This document shows, piece after piece, positions 53,746 to 62,700 of a stretch of 64,000 nucleotides of DNA (position 1 is the first letter of the stretch; every line of letters starts with the position of its first letter). Below the pieces are notes generated by a model that did not search any database, was not told the DNA's origin, and was given only the letters and a program-made list of their open reading frames with translations. The stretch is from Pseudovibrio japonicus (GTDB taxonomy: Bacteria > Pseudomonadota > Alphaproteobacteria > Rhizobiales > Stappiaceae), in the NCBI RefSeq assembly GCF_014651595.1, contig NZ_BMXE01000006.1, positions 246,347 through 310,346 on the forward strand. Direction: 5' to 3'. A program made the translations under genes and the position numbers.

Positions 53746-56700
53746 ATGCGCAAAAGACCGAATTATCGCAGGATTGCTCCATTCACCGCAGGCTTGCTCG
53801 CCAGCACAATCATCGCAGTCTCATTCTCGGGCAGTGCCGTTGCTCAAATTGTGATCAACGCCCCACAAAATACGCCGGTCACTTTGTTAGCGGACGGGAC
53901 AGTGCTTGTCACGGACACCGGCAGCATAGATGTTAATCCCGGCTTCTTTGCTATCAGCTCCAATGGCTTTAACAGTGAAATCACGCTCAATGGGCCGGTT
54001 TCAGGAACGATCAACTCACCGGGCAATGTCGATAGTTTGAATGTTATCTTTCAGAACGGGGATACGAGCAACACGCTTATTGTGCGTCAGGGCGGCGACA
54101 TTACCGCCACTGATGTTGGAGCGGCACAATTTGCAAGAGGCGTGTTCCAGGACCATCCGGACGCAACGCATATGGTTGATCTGGAGAACGCCCAAATTAC
54201 CGTAACAGCACCAAATGCATCGGTTGCCGTTGGAATTGCACAGCGTAGCAATGCGCAATCGACCACCGTTCGATTTGGAGCCAACGGCGAAGTGTCTGTT
54301 TCCGGAGGAATAGACGGGGCCGCAGGCATTGTACAATTCAGTCAGGGTAATAGCACAACCGCCACATTTGGGACGGGCACCCATATAGAGGTTGAATCGT
54401 CAGGTAATAGCACCGGAATCGGCCAAACCGTCAGTTTTGGTGGTGATGCAACAGTCGTGTTTGAAGGGGATGCCCGCATTGATGTCAGAAGCACAAGTGC
54501 GATTTTCCTTGTGTCGACCGCTATCTCGCAGATCACAACCTCCGGGTCTGCCAGTGCTATACTTGGGTCGGATGTACATATCACCAGTTCGGGAAACGCC
54601 ATAGCAGAAGGCGTGTCACAATTATCATTCGACAACAGTTTCGAACTAGGAGAACGCTCTACAATTACCGTTACAGCAACGGGCGATGGGGTCGGAGTCG
54701 AGCAATTCGACGTCTTTTTCCCTGGAACTGATAGCACCAGTGTCCTCCATGCCAACAGCTCGATCAGCGTGACCGCAGGGGACGAAGCGACAGGCATTTA
54801 TAGCGAAGCGAACAACGGCTCTTCAAACATCACTTTGTACGAAGGCGTGAGCATTACTGCGACTGGAGATTCCACCACAAGAGGCATTGTTCAAACCAGT
54901 ACCGACAGCGACAATACCATTACATTAGAAAACGCGACTATCTCCGCCATATCCAATTCTAGTAGCGTTAGGGCGATAGACCAATCCACCGATGTAGGCA
55001 ATAACACGCTTGACGTCGGATCAAACGCGCAAATATCTGCCCAAGGAGACGGACCAGTAGCCTATGGAATAGACCAGTTTACCATCCAAGGTGACATCAA
55101 CAACACATTTGGCTCAGGCAACCAGATAACCGCTGAAGGCAATAATGTTACCGCCGCAATAAATCAGCGTGTGGGTGATAGTGGTGATATCACAAATGTA
55201 TTCGGCGACAACACGCGAATTGAAGCAACCGGCAATCTTACTGTAACTGGGGTCTCTCAACGAACCTCGTCGGGTTTCGTAAGCACAACGTTTGGCAACG
55301 ACACCACCCTCAATATTTCTTTATCAAACCGTGCCATTGGTGTTATTCAGGACTCTCAGGACAACAGTTTTGTTTTGGGGGAGAACTCCACTATTCACGT
55401 GCAGGCTAATAGCCGTGCGAATGGTCTACTACAAGGGTCAGCCTTCGTCTCCAACGATGGCAACAGCGCCCTCATCCACGACAACAGCCACATAAACATA
55501 ATCGCAGGCGACATTGCCCTTGGAATAGAGCAGGAGGCTGATACAGGCACGAACATCATCAAGCTTGGTGCAGACGGATCTATCACCATTACCTCGGATA
55601 TAGATGCGAACGGAATAATCCAGACGAATATCGATGGCGATAACACTGTGGAGGCCGGAGAAAACTGGGACCTATCCATTGATGTTGGAAGGTTTGGCTG
55701 GGGAATAATTCAAGAAACCAGCAATGGCGATAATACACTTGATATCGGACCAAATGGAACTCTGAGTATAACTTCGCTTGATTCCAGCGCGACTGGAGTA
55801 CGTCAGTCAAATACCTTGGGCGATAACACTCTTCGCATTGGAGAAAATGCAAACCTGACGATTACCACCAATGGAGACGGCATTGGCCTCGTAGAGCTAC
55901 TGTTCCAGATAACTACCGAAGGCAATAACTCCATTGAAATTGGCGACGGCGATCCGATGACCATCATCGCGGACGCGAACGCCATAGCAATAACTCAGAT
56001 AAATACCTTGGGTGATAACTCTGTCTGGATCGGGGTGGACGAGGAGATATCCATTACCGCAGGTGGTTTTGGTGTTGGAGTGGGGCAATTCAACTTTGAT
56101 GGCGATAATTCTGTCTGGATCGGACAAGGTCTGAAAATGACAATTGACGCCGGCGATTTTGCCCGTGGCTTATCGCAGGAAAATGTCAACGGCAGTAATT
56201 CCATTGAGATCGGAGACCACGGGAACCTGAGTATTTCCGCAGTAGAAGACGCCTTTGGTATCAATCAGATCACCGAAACAGGTGATAATTCGACCTGGCT
56301 CGGCACGGATCTGGAAATGACCGTTGATGCCGGTGGGACCGCCAACGGGATTTTCCAGCAATCACTCGATGGCGATAGCACTCTCGAGATCGGGCCAAAC
56401 GGGACTTTGAGTGTTACCTCAGAATTAGGCGCCTTTGGATTATTTCAAAGAAACTTCAATAGCGACAACACGATCCAGATCGGAGAAAATGGAAGTCTGA
56501 CCATTACAGGGCAAGGCGGCGCTGGAATAACTCAGCTCACCAATGCGGGCAGTAACTCTATGTTGATCGGAGCAGGAGGGCACATATCCATTACCTCAGC
56601 AGGATCAGCAAATGCAGTAAATCAGTCACTTTTCGTAGGTGATAACACCCTCGAGATCGGAGCAAATGGGACCTGGACTGTTTCCGCAGGGATCACGGTT

Positions 56701-59151
56701 TTTGGAATTGGGCAGAGCGCTAGAGAAGAAGGCGATAACACTCTTCTGATCGGAGAAAATGGCACCTTCACCGTTACCACGGAAGGATTGGTGGCAACTG
56801 GATTAGCGCAGAGCGCTACGGAAGGCGATAACCTTCTCGAGATCGAAGCAAATGGAAGCTTGACCGTTGAGGCGGGAGGAGAGGCCCGCGGGATTAGGCA
56901 ACTCAATAGAAATGGCGATAACACTCTCCTGATCGGGGAAAATGGAATTTTGACTGTTACCGCCGGAGAAGACGCCTTTGGAATTGTGCAGCAAACTAAC
57001 ATCGGCAACAACACTCTCCTGATCGGAGCAAATGATCCCTTGACTGTCACGGCGGGGGGAGTTGCCATCGGAATAGAGCAGGTCACCGATCTCGGTACGA
57101 ACTCTATCTGGATTGGAGCGGGTGAGCGCATTTCTGTTACGGCTGGCTTAGACGGCACTGGAATAGATCAGACAAATATCGATGGCGATAATATTCTCGA
57201 GATCGGAGATCATGGGAAGCTAGAGGTTGTAAGCGGAGGGATATTCACCTTCGGCATCGACCAAAGTACCAATACAGGCGCAAACGCAATCCAGATCGGG
57301 GAAAACGGATCAATCATCGTTGACGGGTCTTTTTCTGTTACAGGCATACGCCAGTCCACGTTCGGGAGCGAAGACGTAACACTCACAATAGGGCGCGGTG
57401 CATGGATTGATGTCACGAGTTCAATAGCCGAGGTCGCAGGTATCTTCCAAGGTACTACGGATGGAGCTGCAAGCTTATCTATTGGCTCGGGCTCCATGAT
57501 GAATATCTCTGGGGTGACAGCAGCACGGGCCGTATTTCAAAGAGCTAGCCAGAACAACCTGACCATCGGCGCAAACTCCACAGTGCATGTGGTTTCGGAA
57601 ACTGGTCTTGGCTTCGCCGTTGATCAAGGCTCGGTTTCAGGAAGTAACAGAGCGACCATCGGTGCCAACAGTCGTATCAACGTTAAGGCCGCTACAACTG
57701 CCCGAGGAATTTCTAGCTCTGCATCAATTGGCTCGGCGTTCATTACTGTGGAGCAAGGCGCAGAGATTTACGCGTCTGGTGATCTGGCCCAAGGCGTTTT
57801 TGTGAACGCTGACAATTCTGAACTGCTCAGCAGCGGCAGAATTATAGCCACCTCAACCAATGCCACCACACAGTCATTCGGCGTGCAGATGATTGGCGAC
57901 CACAACAATTTTGTGAACTACGGCAGTGTGTTCGCCGATCTGGCACCGGACAGCCACGCCATTATGATGAATGGCAATCACAACAGCTTATCCCTGCTCG
58001 CCTATCCCGTCATTCAGGGCCAGATCACCTTTGGCGATGGGGCAGGCACGTTCGGAACCGACAATACCCTGACCATCGGCAGCGGCTTTGATGCTGCCTT
58101 TACAATTGACGCTGATCCGCATGAGCTGACGGTGTTAGGTCAGGGGCAGCCACTGGCGGTCAACCAGATTGCGCCATACCAGGTCAAGGTTGTGACCTTG
58201 GATTCTGACGGCTTCTTCAGAGCCTCAAGCGTGCGCATGACGGATGATCTGATCCGCTATCTGCAACAGGAGATTTATACCCGCGAGTTGAAGAACCGTC
58301 AGTTCCTCTATCAGGACAACGGGCTCATTCAGGACTTCTGGTTTGATGCCAGTGGTTTTGGTCAGGCCAGCACGACCGGACGGGCCTACTCCCACTTCCT
58401 CGGCGCCTTCACCATCGGCTATGACAGAGCGTTTGAGGATAATGCACTGGGCGGCATTTATGCCGGCTATTCCATCGGGGCCGTTAATGCGGGTAATCGC
58501 AACTGGGACAACACTTTGCAGACAGCCTATGCGGGTATCTACTACGACCGCGTCTTCAACCGTATCCTGACCGGTATCAACCTGCTGGGTGGTATCAACT
58601 GGGATGATGTCTCTCGCACGTATCTTGATAACACCGCCCCCGGCGGCGTTGTCAAAGGAGACGACAACGGTGTTGGCTTCCTGATCTCGCCAGAGCTGAC
58701 CATCGGTTACGAGGTGCCTTGGAGGCAGTACCTCATCGTACCATCTGCCGGCGTACGATACTCCCTGTTCCATCAGGACAGTTATAGCGAAAGCGGGGTC
58801 AATGGCCTGCGTCTGGACAGCCGGAACCACCAGCAGATCAACGTCAGGCTGCAATTAGCAGGTATCGGCTTCAACGCACTCAACCAGGATTCCAACTACT
58901 GGAACACCACACTACGTGCAGGTTTAGACATCTACGGAAACTGGGGCGACGACATCGACGCCAGTGTCATGGGCTTTGATGTTCCCTACAATGAAAATCT
59001 GAATGATGGTGGTGTCCGTCCGTTCGTCGGTGCTGACGTTGCCTACGAGGTCACCGACCGGGCCACACTGGACTTCGGTGTAGAAGGTGCCTACGACTCC
59101 ATCGACGCCGTCTTCGGCAGCATCAACGCAGGGTTCTCGGTGTTGTTCTAG
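53746..59151 (+). CDS. Giant repeat autotransporter (paralogue 1)
   Basis: This secreted surface protein of about 1,801 residues starts at the ATG (53746), with AGGTGG six bases upstream. A signal peptide (YRRIAPFTAGLLASTIIAVSFSGSAVA) precedes QIVINAPQNTPVTLL. The passenger is beta-helix-like. It begins with a variable region, then from about residue 630 to 1180 has 30-residue units of the form GDNTLEIGxNGxLTVTAGGxAxGIxQ. The C-terminus (about 1,530-1,801) is an autotransporter barrel, containing DFWFDASGFGQASTTGRAYSH and ending LEGAY-type NAGFSVLF. It probably forms a long surface filament. It has a tandem paralogue 570 bp downstream. Confidence 0.87.
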   Translation: MRKRPNYRRIAPFTAGLLASTIIAVSFSGSAVAQIVINAPQNTPVTLLADGTVLVTDTGSIDVNPGFFAISSNGFNSEITLNGPVSGTINSPGNVDSLNVIFQNGDTSNTLIVRQGGDITATDVGAAQFARGVFQDHPDATHMVDLENAQITVTAPNASVAVGIAQRSNAQSTTVRFGANGEVSVSGGIDGAAGIVQFSQGNSTTATFGTGTHIEVESSGNSTGIGQTVSFGGDATVVFEGDARIDVRSTSAIFLVSTAISQITTSGSASAILGSDVHITSSGNAIAEGVSQLSFDNSFELGERSTITVTATGDGVGVEQFDVFFPGTDSTSVLHANSSISVTAGDEATGIYSEANNGSSNITLYEGVSITATGDSTTRGIVQTSTDSDNTITLENATISAISNSSSVRAIDQSTDVGNNTLDVGSNAQISAQGDGPVAYGIDQFTIQGDINNTFGSGNQITAEGNNVTAAINQRVGDSGDITNVFGDNTRIEATGNLTVTGVSQRTSSGFVSTTFGNDTTLNISLSNRAIGVIQDSQDNSFVLGENSTIHVQANSRANGLLQGSAFVSNDGNSALIHDNSHINIIAGDIALGIEQEADTGTNIIKLGADGSITITSDIDANGIIQTNIDGDNTVEAGENWDLSIDVGRFGWGIIQETSNGDNTLDIGPNGTLSITSLDSSATGVRQSNTLGDNTLRIGENANLTITTNGDGIGLVELLFQITTEGNNSIEIGDGDPMTIIADANAIAITQINTLGDNSVWIGVDEEISITAGGFGVGVGQFNFDGDNSVWIGQGLKMTIDAGDFARGLSQENVNGSNSIEIGDHGNLSISAVEDAFGINQITETGDNSTWLGTDLEMTVDAGGTANGIFQQSLDGDSTLEIGPNGTLSVTSELGAFGLFQRNFNSDNTIQIGENGSLTITGQGGAGITQLTNAGSNSMLIGAGGHISITSAGSANAVNQSLFVGDNTLEIGANGTWTVSAGITVFGIGQSAREEGDNTLLIGENGTFTVTTEGLVATGLAQSATEGDNLLEIEANGSLTVEAGGEARGIRQLNRNGDNTLLIGENGILTVTAGEDAFGIVQQTNIGNNTLLIGANDPLTVTAGGVAIGIEQVTDLGTNSIWIGAGERISVTAGLDGTGIDQTNIDGDNILEIGDHGKLEVVSGGIFTFGIDQSTNTGANAIQIGENGSIIVDGSFSVTGIRQSTFGSEDVTLTIGRGAWIDVTSSIAEVAGIFQGTTDGAASLSIGSGSMMNISGVTAARAVFQRASQNNLTIGANSTVHVVSETGLGFAVDQGSVSGSNRATIGANSRINVKAATTARGISSSASIGSAFITVEQGAEIYASGDLAQGVFVNADNSELLSSGRIIATSTNATTQSFGVQMIGDHNNFVNYGSVFADLAPDSHAIMMNGNHNSLSLLAYPVIQGQITFGDGAGTFGTDNTLTIGSGFDAAFTIDADPHELTVLGQGQPLAVNQIAPYQVKVVTLDSDGFFRASSVRMTDDLIRYLQQEIYTRELKNRQFLYQDNGLIQDFWFDASGFGQASTTGRAYSHFLGAFTIGYDRAFEDNALGGIYAGYSIGAVNAGNRNWDNTLQTAYAGIYYDRVFNRILTGINLLGGINWDDVSRTYLDNTAPGGVVKGDDNGVGFLISPELTIGYEVPWRQYLIVPSAGVRYSLFHQDSYSESGVNGLRLDSRNHQQINVRLQLAGIGFNALNQDSNYWNTTLRAGLDIYGNWGDDIDASVMGFDVPYNENLNDGGVRPFVGADVAYEVTDRATLDFGVEGAYDSIDAVFGSINAGFSVLF
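55636..57330 (+). repeat. 30-residue tandem units in giant autotransporter 1
   Basis: About 18 units of around 90 bp follow the pattern GDN(T/S)xxIGxxxxLTVTAGGxAxGIxQxN. Several units vary by one residue in length (29-31 or more), and no long exact super-period was found, in contrast to the downstream paralogue. Confidence 0.8.
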
Positions 59152-59720
59152 CGCAAGATCGTCGGGCATGAGCATGGCAAAACCACCTAGACCAAAAACA
59201 GTCATGGTAGCAGGCTGATAGACCACTGTGGTTTGGGTGGAGCCCATGCCGCAGCACCTGCTGTACGCGTCTTTACCTCATAGAATCAATAGGTAGAGCT
59301 GAACCTCCGCTCCATACGGCAATGCGTGCAATTGCAGGAATTCACCCCCACACAATCTGGGCGACACCGAGATTTCCTCATTCTGAAGTTGTGAAAAAAA
59401 AATCGATTAGCCTAAGCGCGAAAATGAAGATTGCAGCCAGTTCTGCACCTGAACACGGGCATCAGTTGCAGGGTTAAAAGGGTTATCGCCAATCCAAAAC
59501 AAACAAAATACGCAAGAAATCAGAAGTATATAGCCCGCCAAAGTAAATATTATCATCGTTATTTTTTACTATTACTAGAGGCAATGTCATTTATACTAAG
59601 TTACTTCAATGCAACTATAGTAAAAAATATTACATTGCGGGTATTTATATGGTTAATACTAATGTAAATAGGAATCATCAACTCGAATACCATATCAGTG
59701 TCAAATCTAGGTGAAATTCG
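59152..59720. other. Intergenic region between the autotransporter paralogues
   Basis: I see no gene in this 569-bp spacer. CTAGGTG lies just before both autotransporter starts (53732-53738 and 59707-59713), a shared feature of the two translation starts. A strong AT-rich tract near 59560-59650 may hold the promoter. Confidence 0.5.
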
Positions 59721-62700
59721 ATGTTTATAAAGTCGACGACTCCCAAGAGCTGCCCCAGCGGCAGACGCAGACTAATCATCAATCTATTGGCAGCGACGGC
59801 TCTGGCGGGCACCGCAAGCATCGCCAGCGCTCAAATTATTGTAAACGCCCCACAGGCGGTCCCGGTTATTCTCGGAGCAGACGACACGGTAACTGTCACT
59901 GATACGGGAAGCATCACTGTTAATGCGATTTTCCCTAGCGCCATCAATGCCAATGGCTTTAATAGTGAAATCACCCTTAATGGTCCGGTTTCTGCAAGTT
60001 CGAATCTCCTCTCCATTACCACCATCAATCAAAATGGAGCGAATTATAACATTCTCAATGTACACGCAGGGGGGGATGTTTCCGCAAGTGGGGGTGGACT
60101 ATTTACCAGTCACGTAGCGGTGAGACAATTCAGCGCTGGTCTGGGTACAGGCGATAATACAGTTTTTCTTGAAGATGCTTTCATTTCCGCAAGCTCCAGT
60201 AGCATATTTGCCGGTGGTATCATACAAGACACCTTCTCAGGCGACAACACTGTGGAGTTCGGCACTGATGGGCAGTTATCCTCTACCGGGACCTTACTTG
60301 CCTCGGCTGTAGGAATAGATCAAGATAATGAGCTAGGTTATAACACTATTTCTCTCGGACTGAACGGGATTGTATCCGTTGGCGCGACTGTAGCCGCCAC
60401 CGGAATAAATCAAGAAAATGGAGTAGGCGATAACTTCCTGGATTTCGGAGAAGATGGGACCCTGACCCTTAGCGCGGGGGGGGTGGCTGTCGGAGCCCAA
60501 CAATTTACTCTCAGCGGTACCAACTCTCTCATAACCGGACCAAACACGGACATAGTCGTTGTTGCGGCAGGAGCCGCCTCTGGACTAACACAGTACAGTT
60601 TCGAAGGTGAGAACACTCTCGAATTTGGACCTGATGGGTTCTTAGAGGTTGACGCCTTGGGAGCGGCCTTTGGCATAGTTCAGGAAAATGTCTTCGGCGG
60701 GAACACACTCGTGGTCGGAGAAAATGGAACCTTGAACGTTACCGCTGTGTTCGAAGCCCTTGGGATTGGGCAAATCACTGAGCAAGGCGATAATACGATC
60801 GAGATCGGCGATAATGACCCACTGACCGTTATTGCAGGCTTCGATGCTACTGGAATAGACCAGATAAATGTCTTCGGCGAGAACTCCATCTTGGTAGGCG
60901 CGGATGAGGTGATCACCGTTGAGGCCGGATTACAAGCCGTTGGAATATCACAGTTCAATGTCAACGGCGACAACATCCTCGATATCGGCCCAGATGGTAG
61001 CCTGACGGTTATAGCATTTAATCAATCTATCGGAATACTACAGGAAAATCTTGCTGGCGATAACACTCTCGTAATTGGCGCAAATGGTGACTTGACCGTT
61101 CAAGCCGGCTGGGACGCCTTTGGGATAGCGCAGACAAATGAACTCGGTAATAACTCCATCGAGATCGGAGAAAATGATCCCCTGACAGTCACTGCACTTC
61201 TCGATGCCACCGGAATCTATCAGGAGAATGAGTTCGGCGATAACTCTATCTGGATCGGCGAAGGCGAGGAAATGACCGTGACTGCCGGGTTGGCGGCCAT
61301 TGGAATATTCCAGGGGAATGTTGAAGGAGATAACTTTCTCGAGATTGGACCAAATGGCACTTTGACCGTGGAGGCGGGTGGCTTCGCTATTGGAATTTGG
61401 CAGGCAAATCTCGAGGGCGACAACACACTCTCCGTTGGTGCAGATGGCGACTTGACGGTTACCGCATTTGGAGCGGCCACCGGAATCCTTCAGACAAATG
61501 CAGCCGGCAACAACTCTATCGACATCGCGGACAATGATCCCTTGACCGTTACCGCAGGTGGAGCAGCCACTGGAATTGCACAGACAAATCTCCTCGGCGA
61601 GAACTCAATCTGGGTCGGCGCGAATCAGGAGATGACCGTTACCGCTGCGCTAGTGGGTATCGGGCTAGATCAGAACAATTTCGAAGGCGATAACTTTCTC
61701 GAGATCGGGCCTAACGGAACCTTGACCGTTGAGGCTGGGTTAGCAGCCACTGGCATACTTCAGACAAATGTCTGGGGTGATAACACTCTCGTTATCGGTG
61801 AAAATGGGACCTTGACTGTTAACGCAGGGGGGATTGGCACTGGAATTTGGCAGGCAAATCTCAACGGCCATAACTCTATCAATGTCGCTGACAATGATCC
61901 TCTGACTGTTACTGCGATCCTCGACGCCAATGGAATACTTCAGACAAATGGAACTGGCGATAACTCTGCCTGGATCGGTGCAAATCAGGAAATGACCGTC
62001 CACGCCGGGTTAGTCGCCGTTGGAATATGGCAGGCAAATGTTGAGGGCGACAACACTCTCGATATCGGACCAAATGGCAAACTGACCGTTACCGCCCTCG
62101 GAGCGGCCACTGGCATACTGCAAACAAATGTTTGGGGTGATAACACTCTCGTAATCGGTGAAAATGGGAACATTACGGTTGACGCAGGAGGCATTGCCGT
62201 TGGAATTTGGCAGGGGAATGTTAACGGAAATAACTCCATCGAAATCGGAGAAAATGATCCCCTAACCGTCACCGCACTTCTAGACGCCACTGGTATACTT
62301 CAAACAAACGTCCACGGCGATAACTCGGCCGCGATCGGCATAGGTGAGATCATTGAAGTTAATGCTGGCTTGATCGGCATTGGTGCCCTTCAGACAAACC
62401 TCAATGGTGATAACAATCTCCACCTCGGAGAAAATGCACACGTTACCGTAAACGCGGGTGGTCTGGGCGTTGGACTTGCACAAGTAAATGGTGCCGGCAA
62501 TAACTCCATCGTGCTCGGACCAAACGATCCTATAGTCGTTAACGCATTAGGAGCGGCTATTGGAATTGATCAGCTCAATATTGCCGGAGATAACTCCGTC
62601 ATGATCGGAGCCGGTCAACGCATCGACGTTACTGCTGGGTTAGCGGCGATTGGTATTAAGCAACTCAATGGCGTCGGCGATAACTCCATCTGGATGGGAC

